From an uncultured Lachnospiraceae bacterium (GTDB taxonomy: Bacteria > Bacillota > Clostridia > Lachnospirales > Lachnospiraceae): DNA of 64,000 bases. A model generated the notes under the pieces. It was not told where the DNA came from. It saw only the letters and a list, made by a program, of their open reading frames with translations, and did not search any database. Made by a program: the position numbers and the translations under genes. The stretch lies in assembly GCA_934339365.1 (NCBI GenBank), contig CAKRHW010000001.1, positions 62,001 through 126,000 of the forward strand, read 5' to 3'. Below are positions 8,977 to 18,300 of the stretch, piece by piece; position 1 is the stretch's first letter; every line of letters begins with the position of its first letter.

Positions 8977-9058
8977 GTGTCAAAATGCTCCAATCTTAAT
9001 TGTCTCTTTTGACACTGCAATCCATATTTAGAATAACATATCCCATCCTGTTGTGCAA
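8977..9058 (-). promoter_or_regulatory. Promoter and inverted repeat upstream of the sce7726-type gene
   Basis: Minus-strand -35 TTGCAC (9058-9053), 17 bp, -10 TATTCT (9035-9030). About 15 nt after the predicted start lie perfect 9-bp inverted arms TTTTGACAC (9007-9015) and GTGTCAAAA (8977-8985). Confidence 0.5.
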
Positions 9059-9062
9059 CGCG

Positions 9063-9120
9063 AAAAAAGCCAGAAAATGAAACTGCATCTAACAACGTCA
9101 ATCTCATTTCCTGGCTTTTT
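9063..9120 (-). terminator. Terminator after the small HMA-like gene
   Basis: Arms AAAAAGCCAG with AAATGA and TCATTT with CTGGCTTTTT form a long stem just past the stop at 9130; the minus-strand transcript ends in a T run. Confidence 0.75.
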
Positions 9121-9129
9121 AAAATCTCC

Positions 9130-9363
9130 TTATACAGCAAATCTTGCAAAGGATAATTCTGTTCCTTGTGCCACTCTTCGACATATATTTACCGCTTGTG
9201 ACATCACATCTTCAAATTGATTATCCTTAGTTACAATCTTTAGACAATCATGTTCTTTTGTAATTTCAGCACTTTCTACATCGTCAATCTCATTGAGTTC
9301 TTCCTTTACTAAAGTCTCCTGTTCTTCTGTCATCCTTTTCGATAAATAATAATATCTTCCCAT
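9130..9363 (-). CDS. Small HMA-like protein without a CxxC metal motif
   Basis: A 77-residue protein with an alternating beta-alpha-beta pattern (YYYLSKRM...EELNEIDDVESAEITKEHDCLKIVTKD...AVNICRRV) resembling the ferredoxin-like fold of heavy-metal-associated domains. The CxxC metal site is absent; single cysteines lie at about residues 41 and 61. An AAAGGA ribosome binding site precedes ATG 9363 and a clear terminator follows, so it is a real single-gene unit. Function unknown. Confidence 0.7.
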   Translation of the reverse strand: MGRYYYLSKRMTEEQETLVKEELNEIDDVESAEITKEHDCLKIVTKDNQFEDVMSQAVNICRRVAQGTELSFARFAV

Positions 9364-9482
9364 CTTGCACAGTCCTTTCCTTTTTGTACTATATGGTTAG
9401 TTTTGCCTAATCTTTAATTTTATTATAGCACTCTCTTACAAAAAGGAAATACATTTATAGATAATATTTCTCATTAATTGAT

Positions 9483-10886
9483 TTATCGTACTTTTAGTGT
9501 AACTACATCTTCTGTCTGTAAAATCGTATCCCCATTCGGGATAATTAACCCCTTATTCTCACGTTCTAACTGAACAAATAAAGTCTCTGGTGGAAGAGTA
9601 ATTTCCTTTACTTTCTTTCCACACCATGGATGTTCGTTCGTTAAAATAAACTGAATACATGATACCGGAACTTCTTCTACATAATCATTAAATGTTTTCA
9701 GTACATCTTCCTGATCATCAATCATATCGAGCTTTCGTGCCATCATTGGCAAAAAAGTTCCCTGTAATAAAATCGAAAATAATACAATAAAAAATACAAT
9801 ATGGAACAGATCATAACCTGCATCCACACCTGTATTTACCGTCATAATGGCAAATACAATCGATGCTGCCCCACGTAGTCCTGCCCAGGAAACAAAGAGT
9901 TTCTGTCTGACCGGTGCATGAAATGGTGTCATAAGCAAAAATACCATAACAGGTCTTGCAAAAAACGTCAAAAATACTGCACTCGAAAAAGCATAAAATA
10001 TCACATGAACCAATTGGGATGGAAACGATAAAAGTCCCAGTAAAAAGAATAATACCATCTGCATCAATCCGGTAATTCCATCAAAAAAATGTACCATCTG
10101 TTTTTTCTGTGGCAGTCTTAAATTTCCTAACATAATGCCTAGAATATAAACACTTAAATATCCATTTCCATTGATTTTGGTAGGAATTGCATAAGCAAGC
10201 AAAACAATTCCAAGAACAAAAATGGTATCAAATCCTTCTGTAGAAAATTCAAATTTCTTTAATCCCAGATAAGCTATCATAGAAAACAGAATCCCACATA
10301 CCATTCCTAGAAACATCTGGGAAAAAATTAACGATAGGATGGTCTGAATTTTAAAATCATTTCCTTTCATAATTGAAATCATTAAAATTGTCATCATATA
10401 TGCAAAAGGATCATTGCTTCCACTTTCTACCTCAAGTAGCGATGCTGTACGATATTTCAAATTCAATCGTTTTGAACGCAAAATAGAAAAAACGGATGCT
10501 GCATCGGTAGAACTAATCAGTGCTCCAATCAGAAAACTTTCCCTGATTCCCATTCGTAATATCAAATGACAGAATCCTCCTACCATTACTGCTGTAAGAA
10601 TTACTCCTGCTGTCGATAAAAGAATCGCTCTTCCCATAATCGGACGTGCCATATCCCATTTTGTACCAAATCCTCCATAAAACATAATAACAATTAAAGC
10701 AATCGAACATATATTTTCTGTAAAAACATAATTATCAAAAGGAATGTGTACCACTCCATCCGAGCCAAAAAACATACCAATTAATAAAAAAACAAATAAC
10801 ATCGGTAATCCAATTTTATTTGATATCTTATTGCATACAACACAGAGTAAAATCACACTGGCTGTTAAAATCAGGTATCCATTCAT
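9483..10886 (-). CDS. Potassium/proton antiporter, CPA1 family with RCK_C tail
   Basis: A 467-residue protein. About twelve membrane segments span residues 1-380 (from NGYLILTASVILLCVVCNKI), with CPA signatures ALISSTDAASVFS, LEVESGSNDPFAYM and SWAGLRGAASIVFAI. The last ~80 residues (FILTNEHPWCGKKVKEITLPPETLFVQL...NGDTILQTEDVVTLKV) form an RCK_C/TrkA_C regulatory domain. Family knowledge: NhaP2/CvrA-type K+/H+ exchangers. Its ribosome binding site begins only a few bases after a strong hairpin ending the upstream gene, so expression may depend on read-through. Confidence 0.9.
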   Translation of the reverse strand: MNGYLILTASVILLCVVCNKISNKIGLPMLFVFLLIGMFFGSDGVVHIPFDNYVFTENICSIALIVIMFYGGFGTKWDMARPIMGRAILLSTAGVILTAVMVGGFCHLILRMGIRESFLIGALISSTDAASVFSILRSKRLNLKYRTASLLEVESGSNDPFAYMMTILMISIMKGNDFKIQTILSLIFSQMFLGMVCGILFSMIAYLGLKKFEFSTEGFDTIFVLGIVLLAYAIPTKINGNGYLSVYILGIMLGNLRLPQKKQMVHFFDGITGLMQMVLFFLLGLLSFPSQLVHVIFYAFSSAVFLTFFARPVMVFLLMTPFHAPVRQKLFVSWAGLRGAASIVFAIMTVNTGVDAGYDLFHIVFFIVLFSILLQGTFLPMMARKLDMIDDQEDVLKTFNDYVEEVPVSCIQFILTNEHPWCGKKVKEITLPPETLFVQLERENKGLIIPNGDTILQTEDVVTLKVR

Positions 10887-10903
10887 AGCCTCCCTCCTTT
10901 TTT

Positions 10904-10937
10904 AAAAAAGCACTTAAATAACTTCTTATTTAAGCGC
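10904..10937 (-). terminator. Hairpin and T run between the GGDEF gene and the antiporter gene
   Basis: Arms TTATTTAAGCGC (10926-10937) and GCACTTAAATAA (10910-10921) with a 4-nt loop and a T run on the minus strand. It overlaps the stop codon of the GGDEF gene, and the antiporter ribosome binding site (about 10892-10901) starts directly after the T run. Confidence 0.8.
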
Positions 10938-13235
10938 CTTTACTACTTCTTTCTTTCTAAATTGTTTTACTTCATACAACCGTTCATCTGCTTGTGATAA
11001 TGCCTCTTCTAAGCTTAACGGATCATCAATATCTAGCAGATATGCTCCCGCCGAGACGGTAATGATATACGGCTTATCACTTAGTCTGTTAAATTCTTCA
11101 AATTTGAAATTAAGATTATTTACAATCTTTTTCCCCTGATCAAGTCCATCATATTCTAAAACACAGGCATATTCATCGCCACCAATTCTACCGGCAATTC
11201 CTTTATCTCTTACTAATTCTCCTAAGAACTGTCCAATGAGTTTTAACGAAAAATCACCTTCTTCGTGTCCAAAACGATCATTTATAATCTTTAGGTTATT
11301 CATATCAATATAAATAACTAATACATTCTTACCTTCTACACGACATTTATTAATCTTACTTCCTGCCTCTTTATAAAAACCTCTTCGATTTAAAATGCCG
11401 GTTAAAACATCAATCTTTGATATCGTATCTAGTTCAATGTTATTCTCTTTTAATGTTACTAAGTTCTCTTCTAGTTGCTGCTGAATTCCTTCATTCACCT
11501 GTAACAATGCAATCATCTTAACTGCTGCACTCACCTGATTTACGAGGAATTCTCCATTATTATATAAGCTGTCACTCATATCACAAGTCAGAACTCCGTA
11601 GACATTCTCATGGAAAAATAACGGAAAAATAACCTTCTCAAATCTTGCCTCAGATAATTGCTCTTCTCCATCATAAAATAATTTTCCCAGACTACATTTT
11701 TGCTTAATAGCAGGAATAGAACTTACCTCTCCATCTTTTAATACTGCTTTTAAATACATCTCTTCCGGTGGCAGATATTCTTCACGAAACAAATGCAGAA
11801 CCGGTTGTTCGAGCATATATAATGTAGCATTCTTTATATGTAACCAGTCTAAATTCTCTAACAGAACACTATAACTTTGATCCCTTCCTTTTTCAAACTG
11901 TAATAATTCCTGAATGAAAATCTTCATGGAATAATTCTCATTATACTGTTCCTTTTGCATATTACCAATCTGACCATTCAGATCACGAACAATCTTCCGG
12001 TAAATAATCGAAAAAACATCTCTTAATTCAAATCGTTTTTTATCATCTGGCTGTTTTTCTTTTAAAGAACGATATAACCGTTCTAAAAAGCTTAATAAAT
12101 TATCCACATCCGCATATTCGATTCCTCCTAAACGGATGAAATCATCTGTATTAACTGTAATATCCATATATGCAGAAATTGTACTCTCTCCAGAATCAAA
12201 ATTCGACTGTATACTCTTAATCAGCTTATTATATGCAACCTTTAAGCTGTTCATTGTCTGGCTCATTCCTTCATACTGATAACGATAAAAGATATCTGTA
12301 AAGGAACTGTCAATCAAGTCGCCTGTTCTTTGTCTGTCATCCACATCCTGTTCTGGATGTTTAAAGGAATCTCTTCGTACAAAACTTGTAGATACTCTTA
12401 TATTCTCTACTTTCTCACCTCTGATAATTCTTAGAGCCATCTTTACTGCTTCTTCTCCAAGTTTACTTGAATCTGCTCTTACAGAAGAAAGCGATGGAGA
12501 AGCTTTTGCGGCTGAAATTGTATCGTCATATCCTAATACGGAAATATCTTTTCCAATCTGAATGCCTCTTTGCTTTAATTCTTCATACATTCCTATTGCT
12601 GTTTCATCATTCACACAAAAAATTGCATCTAAATCCGAATTATCATCCAAAAGCTTCTTAAAAGCATCTGTACATCGTCTTGATAAATCTCCCTTTACTA
12701 CCATCTTTTCTTCGAATGGGAGTCCGTTATCTTCTAAAATCTTTTGAAAAGCCTGCTTTCTCTCGTATGAATCAAGATTCTCATCTGTTCCGCCAATCAT
12801 TCCAAAATGACGGCATCCACTATTCTTAATCAGATATTCCATTCCATCTTTGATTCCCTGATAGTTATCAAAAATAGCACTCACATATCCTTCTATCTCG
12901 GTTGCAACAAGCAGACATGGAATCCCCTCATACTGCTTTAACATCTTTTTAATCTGATCTGTCGTTGCAAAACACCCAATACTTCCTGCAGCAATAATCA
13001 ATGCATCTATATTATTCTTTCTTGCATAAGAAAAAACTGTTCCATATTGATATTCATACATCAGTTCCGGATTATCTGATAAATCTCTTTCAATATATTT
13101 TCCTGGAAAAATTACAACATTCGCATCAATCAGCTTTGCCTGCTGCATAACTCCCCGGCAGACATAACGTGTAAAGTCATCCATGATTCCACCAACTAAA
13201 ACCCCTATGGTATATCTTTTTTTATCTTTTGGCAT
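10926..13235 (-). CDS. LacI-type ligand-binding domain fused to GGDEF (putative diguanylate cyclase)
   Basis: A 769-residue cytoplasmic protein. Residues 5-290 are a Peripla_BP_3-type sugar-sensing domain (YTIGVLVGGIMDDFTRYVCRGVMQQA; DAIFCVNDETAIGMYEELKQRGI; ISVLGYDDTISAAKASPSLSSVRADSSKLGEEAV) with no N-terminal helix-turn-helix and no signal peptide. The middle (300-590) is helical with a GAF-like part; residues about 600-765 are GGDEF with IDVLTGILNRRGFY and active-site motif GGDEY. The RxxD inhibitory site is not intact. Family knowledge: similar fusions occur in clostridia; ligand and real cyclase activity are unproven. The Phe-to-Tyr change in GGDEF may be tolerated. Confidence 0.85.
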   Translation of the reverse strand: MPKDKKRYTIGVLVGGIMDDFTRYVCRGVMQQAKLIDANVVIFPGKYIERDLSDNPELMYEYQYGTVFSYARKNNIDALIIAAGSIGCFATTDQIKKMLKQYEGIPCLLVATEIEGYVSAIFDNYQGIKDGMEYLIKNSGCRHFGMIGGTDENLDSYERKQAFQKILEDNGLPFEEKMVVKGDLSRRCTDAFKKLLDDNSDLDAIFCVNDETAIGMYEELKQRGIQIGKDISVLGYDDTISAAKASPSLSSVRADSSKLGEEAVKMALRIIRGEKVENIRVSTSFVRRDSFKHPEQDVDDRQRTGDLIDSSFTDIFYRYQYEGMSQTMNSLKVAYNKLIKSIQSNFDSGESTISAYMDITVNTDDFIRLGGIEYADVDNLLSFLERLYRSLKEKQPDDKKRFELRDVFSIIYRKIVRDLNGQIGNMQKEQYNENYSMKIFIQELLQFEKGRDQSYSVLLENLDWLHIKNATLYMLEQPVLHLFREEYLPPEEMYLKAVLKDGEVSSIPAIKQKCSLGKLFYDGEEQLSEARFEKVIFPLFFHENVYGVLTCDMSDSLYNNGEFLVNQVSAAVKMIALLQVNEGIQQQLEENLVTLKENNIELDTISKIDVLTGILNRRGFYKEAGSKINKCRVEGKNVLVIYIDMNNLKIINDRFGHEEGDFSLKLIGQFLGELVRDKGIAGRIGGDEYACVLEYDGLDQGKKIVNNLNFKFEEFNRLSDKPYIITVSAGAYLLDIDDPLSLEEALSQADERLYEVKQFRKKEVVKALK

Positions 13236-13317
13236 TCTTGTTCACCGCCTTTTCGTTTTAACATTTCATCCTTTTTTTCTATATAACTAAAACCTTCTCT
13301 AATCATATGTTATGTAT

Positions 13318-15162
13318 CTAGTTTAATATATTTTCTTCTTTTTGTCTAGTCTTAGCCATAATTTCCATAAATTCTTCACCTGTTATTGTTTCTTTCTCAT
13401 ATAAATATTTTGCAAGTTCATGTAACAGATTCAAATTCTCTGATAACAGTTTTTCCGCTTTCTGATATGCCTCCTTAACAAGACATACAACCATCTCATC
13501 TATTTTTCTTGCTGTTTCCGGTGCACAGGTTAAAGTTCCATCTCCACCTAAATAGCTATTATTTTGTGTTTCAAATGCAACCATCCCAAAATCCTGACTC
13601 ATTCCGTATCTCGTAATCATTGCTTTTGCTATCTTTGTTGCTTTTTCAATATCATTTGATGCACCGGTTGATATAGAATGAAAAATCAATTCTTCTGCAC
13701 ATCTTCCTCCTGTCAGCGTCGCTATTTTATTCAGAAGTTCTTCTTTTGACATTAACTGATGTTCATTTTCTTCTACCTGCATCGTATATCCTAATGCTCC
13801 TGATGTTCTAGGAACAATCGTAATTTTAGTAACCGGAGCTGAATTCGTCTGTAATGCTGCAAGTAATGCATGGCCGACTTCATGATAAGAAACAATTAAT
13901 TTTTCTTTTGACGACAGGATACTGTTTTTCTTTTGATATCCTGCAATGACTGTTTCAATACTTTCCTCTAAATCTTCCTGAATCACATAAGAACGATGCA
14001 TTTTGACAGCACGAAGTGCAGCTTCATTTACAATATTTGCAAGTTCTGCCCCTGATGCTCCTGCAGCGGTTCTTGCTATCGCATGAAAATCTATCTCATC
14101 AGATAATTTTACTTTTTTGGCATGTACTTTAAGAATTTCTTCTCTTCCTTTTAAATCCGGCAATTCTACCGGAATTCTCCGGTCAAAACGTCCTGGTCTT
14201 AATAATGCAGGATCTAATACATCCGGTCTGTTTGTTGCTGCAAGAATCACAACACCTTTCGATCCGTCAAACCCATCCATTTCAGTTAATAACTGATTCA
14301 GTGTCTGTTCTCTTTCATCATTTCCGGATAATCCCTGTCCATCTCTTTTCTTACCAATGGTATCAATTTCATCAATAAAAACAATGCAGGGAGCTTTTGC
14401 ATTTGCCTGCTGAAATAAATCTCTTACTTTAGAAGCACCCATTCCCACAAACATTTCTACAAATTCAGAACCTGAAATAGAAAAAAATGGTACATTCGCC
14501 TCTCCGGCAACAGCTTTTGCCAATAATGTTTTTCCGGTTCCCGGTGGTCCGACAAGTAATGCACCCTTTGGCATGGAAGCACCAATTTCACGATATTTTT
14601 CCGGATTATGTAAAAAATCTACAATTTCCTGTAATAATTCTTTTGCTTCATCTTCTCCCGCAACATCGTCAAATTTAATTCCCGTTTCAGACTGTACATA
14701 GACTTTCGCATTACTTTTACCAAACTGCATCGGTGTGGCTCCGCCACCCATTTTCTTCATCAGAGCTCTTCCTAACAGTTGCCCAATCACGATAAAAAAT
14801 ACAATTGGAAGAATCCACGAAAGAATAAAACTTAAAACAGGATTCATCTGTTTTTCTACAACCCTTTCAAAAGAACATCCGGCTTCTGAAAGCCTGTCAA
14901 CTAATTTCGGGTCATCAAAAGTTGTTGTCTGATAATACTTCGTATCCTTCTCTTTATCCTGGAAATAAATGGTATTATCTTCTATTTGTACTTTTGATAC
15001 CTCTTTTTGCTTAACCATCGTTAGGAATGTACTATAATCTACTTCCTTTATCTGCTGTCGAAATATTTTAGGAAATAAAAGTTCATTAATCAGAATTAAA
15101 AGAACAAATGCAAGAAGATAATAAAAAAAGACTGGTTTCTTTGGTTTTTTTACTGATTTCAT
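13318..15162 (-). CDS. ftsH: ATP-dependent zinc metalloprotease FtsH
   Basis: A 614-residue membrane AAA protease degrading misassembled membrane and regulatory proteins. Two membrane segments (residues 11-29 and 110-130) flank the short external domain. AAA motifs: Walker A GPPGTGKT (205-212), CIVFIDEID, and the second region of homology [18 protein letters not shown]. The zinc site HEVGH lies near residue 427 in [14 protein letters not shown]. The length is close to the usual 610-650, with a short C-terminal tail. It stands alone under its own promoter; a second ftsH is likely elsewhere, which cannot be checked here. Confidence 0.95.
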   Translation of the reverse strand: MKSVKKPKKPVFFYYLLAFVLLILINELLFPKIFRQQIKEVDYSTFLTMVKQKEVSKVQIEDNTIYFQDKEKDTKYYQTTTFDDPKLVDRLSEAGCSFERVVEKQMNPVLSFILSWILPIVFFIVIGQLLGRALMKKMGGGATPMQFGKSNAKVYVQSETGIKFDDVAGEDEAKELLQEIVDFLHNPEKYREIGASMPKGALLVGPPGTGKTLLAKAVAGEANVPFFSISGSEFVEMFVGMGASKVRDLFQQANAKAPCIVFIDEIDTIGKKRDGQGLSGNDEREQTLNQLLTEMDGFDGSKGVVILAATNRPDVLDPALLRPGRFDRRIPVELPDLKGREEILKVHAKKVKLSDEIDFHAIARTAAGASGAELANIVNEAALRAVKMHRSYVIQEDLEESIETVIAGYQKKNSILSSKEKLIVSYHEVGHALLAALQTNSAPVTKITIVPRTSGALGYTMQVEENEHQLMSKEELLNKIATLTGGRCAEELIFHSISTGASNDIEKATKIAKAMITRYGMSQDFGMVAFETQNNSYLGGDGTLTCAPETARKIDEMVVCLVKEAYQKAEKLLSENLNLLHELAKYLYEKETITGEEFMEIMAKTRQKEENILN

Positions 15163-15210
15163 GTTGTATTCCTTTCTGCTTCAAGTTATTTTTCTAAATT
15201 ACCTATGTTT

Positions 15211-15239
15211 AAAATACTTCTTTCAAAGTACCCTGTCAA
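15211..15239 (-). promoter_or_regulatory. ftsH promoter
   Basis: Minus-strand -35 TTGACA (15239-15234), 17 bp, -10 TATTTT (15216-15211), about 50 nt before ATG 15162. No CIRCE-like element is visible. Confidence 0.7.
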
Positions 15240-15287
15240 TCCTATTTCCTGACATTTTCCCTAAATCACCTTTTTTTCACATTTTCT

Positions 15288-15332
15288 AAAAAAAGACTGT
15301 TGCTTTAGGAATCATTTCCTGAAGCAACAGCC
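15288..15332 (-). terminator. Terminator after the GH9 gene
   Basis: Minus-strand stem CTGTTGCTT / AAGCAACAG with an inner GGAA/TTCC pairing and a following run of seven T residues, about 45 nt past the GH9 stop. Confidence 0.85.
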
Positions 15333-15375
15333 TCGTTTGTTCTTCTATTTTATCATCCTAACATATGATTGAAAC

Positions 15376-18300
15376 CTAATATCTTACAATGACATCTGAT
15401 CCTGCACCCTTCTTTACAAGAAGATTCTTATATGAATGAATCTTGGCTTTTGGTACACGATATACCACTTTTTTATTCATACTTCCAAATGCATTTGCCT
15501 TTACTGTTGCATTTGTAAGTTTCTTACTTTTTATCGTAACCGCTGAAATCTTTTTACATCCATAAAATGCCATTTTATCAATCTTTTTCACATTCTTTGC
15601 AATGGAAACTCTCTTGATATTTTTGCATTTGTAAAATGCCTGTTTTCCAATCTTATTTACACTGTTTCCGATAGATACTAATGTAATCTTCTGATTATTG
15701 GCAAATGCCTTTGTACCTACTGAAGTAACCTGAAATACAAGTTTTGATTTTGCATCACGAATTTGTTTTGGAATTTTTACTTTTTTCAGATTCTTTGTTG
15801 CTGCTCCAACAACTTCTACTTCTTTCTTTGAATCTGAATTCTTTGTAATCTTATACTTTAATCCATTGTAACGGATAATTGTACCTACTGTTAACTTACT
15901 TCCTTCTCCATTATTTGCAGTCGGTTGTTTTGTCTCTGTATTCGCAGAAGTTCCCGTTCCTGCCTTGGTTGTAGGTTCTGGCTGTTTTGTCGTTGGTGCT
16001 TCTGTTGCTTTTGTTGTAACGTCCGTTGCTTTCGTGGTTGTCTCTGTTGCTTTTGTTGTAACGTCCGTTGCTTTTGTGGTTGTCTCTGTTGCTTTTGTTG
16101 TAACGTCCGTTGCTTTTGTGGTTGTCTCTGTTGCTTTTGTTGTAACGTCCGCTGCTTTCGTGGTTGTCTCTGTTACTGTTGTCGTTGCAACAGGTGTTTT
16201 TGTCGTTGTCTCTTCTACAGTCTTTGTTGTAACTACAGTTGGTGTTTCTGTTGCTTTCGTCGGTGCATTTGTTGTGACCGCTTCCGTTGTCGGTATTACT
16301 GTTGGCTCTTCTGTTGCCGTTGTTGTTTCAACCGGTCTTGTTGTATCATCGATAACCTGTACTTTGCAAGTATATGCTTTTCCATTTATGATTAAAACAA
16401 TGGTTGTTTCTCCCGCTTTGATACCTTTCACTAATCCTTTTTCATCAACCGTTGCAATAGAGGAATCCGTAGATTGCCATTTTACACTATTTACTTTTGT
16501 ATCAGATGTATAACTTAACTGAGCTGTCTTATTTACAACAAGTACGACCGAACTCTGATCGATTCCAGCATGGACAGCTGTAGTTGTCTCCTGATTTTGT
16601 GTTGTCGTTGCACTAGTTGCAGGTTCTGTTGTTAGCACCACTGTTGTTGGTGTAATTGTTGTCGGTGCTACTGTTGTTGGTGCTACTGTCGTTGTTGTCT
16701 CTTCTGTTATTGGTGCTACCGTCGTTGATGCCTCTGTTGTTGGTACCTCTGTGGTCGGTATTACTGTCGTTGGCACCTCTGTTGTTGGTGCTACTGTTGT
16801 TGTCTCTTCTGTTGTAGACTGATTTGTTTCCGTTGGTTCTACCGATGGCTCTTGTGTTGTAGATTCCTCTGTTTCCGTTGGCTGAACCGTTGTCGCTGGT
16901 ACTGTTGTAGCCGGTTGCGTTGTCGTTGGTGGTTCAACAATTACTTCTCCACTCTTTGCCGGTTCTGTTCCACCTACTAATTTTCCTTCTTCATAGATTC
17001 CTGCATGTTTAATTTCTGCCTTCTCATCTACTTCTGTAGAGGCGATATCACTATATGTCGGACTCTTTGAAAAATCCATTTTTCCCGGTGCTTCAATACG
17101 AAGCTGCATATCTGCACGACATTCTACGTCACCTGCCGGATAAATGAAAGAATCCGCTTCTCCATTTTCTACATATGTAATTCCTTTTTCATCATATGCT
17201 TTCTTTAAAGCACTGTCTCCTCCAAATGTAACCTCAACATAATAAATGCCTGCCTCTTTATTCCATGGAATCAGCTGGCTGATGACAGCCTTTCTCTGTG
17301 AATAATAACAAATAACCTTAAAATCATCCGCCGTATATCCTTCATCTAACAACTCTTTGATATTGACAAAATATTTAAACGCTAAGTGATCTACTCCTCT
17401 TGCAGGCCATGCTGTATGGTTTTCGACAGTCAGTTTTACTTCACAGTAAGAATTACCTTTGTCATCTTCACCCTTCTGGTAGTTACATCCATCCATATAA
17501 TATTCCTGGCCTACCGGTTCTACTGCGGTCATATTCGGATCAATTGTTCCGCCATAATTTGCATACATAGCACTCATTAAACCGAGTGCACCTGCATTAT
17601 AATCATCTGCAACCTCATTCGTACAATAATTATTTCTGTCATCTACATAAGAGTCATCTGCAAGTGGTCCTCCTACTAATGCTCCTACAAGTGTATGTCT
17701 TGATGTCTCTGGAAAACCTAATGGGGAATTCTTCCATGCACCATGTGCTGTTCTGTGATGTGGATTCTTAGGAGAAGTCTCATCATATCCAACAATATAA
17801 CTTCTGCCTGTACTTCCTAAAATATAGTCTGCCTGTGATTTTGCAAATACCATATAATCTTTCACTCTCTGTGGATCTGCCTCTTTCCATGCACTGTATA
17901 AAGTTGCCATAAAAGCTTCCGATGCTGCATAACGTAAAGAGCCCCAGTCATTAATCATAACAAGACCCTTTGGTGTATACTTTCCGCGGGAAACTGCTCC
18001 ATTTCCGTCCTTTACACCTGTACTCCAGTAATCAAGATTATATTCGATTCCTTCTCTGTACTCTGCACCAGCTAATGTATGGTCTTCCTCTGCGATCAGT
18101 AACATAGCACCATAACGTACATCATCCCAGCATTGTGTCCACACATTACCTGTCAGTTTACCAACCATCTCTTCGCCACCCCATTTGTGACCATAAGATT
18201 CTGCTGTCTCAAGGAATGATCTGTCACCGGTTGCTTTATAAAGCCATACACCACCCCATGATAATTCGTCTTCAAAATGAGTCGATGTATAATATCCTTT

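Noticed and set aside
16004..16171. Regular repeats that could look like a CRISPR array
   Set aside because: The 42-bp units are directly adjacent, coding and without unique spacers, and no cas gene is present.
15925..16513. Plus-strand Cys-rich and Val-rich frames opposite the GH9 linker
   Set aside because: They are antisense shadows of the Thr-rich 42-bp repeats (ACN codons read backwards) with no ribosome binding site.
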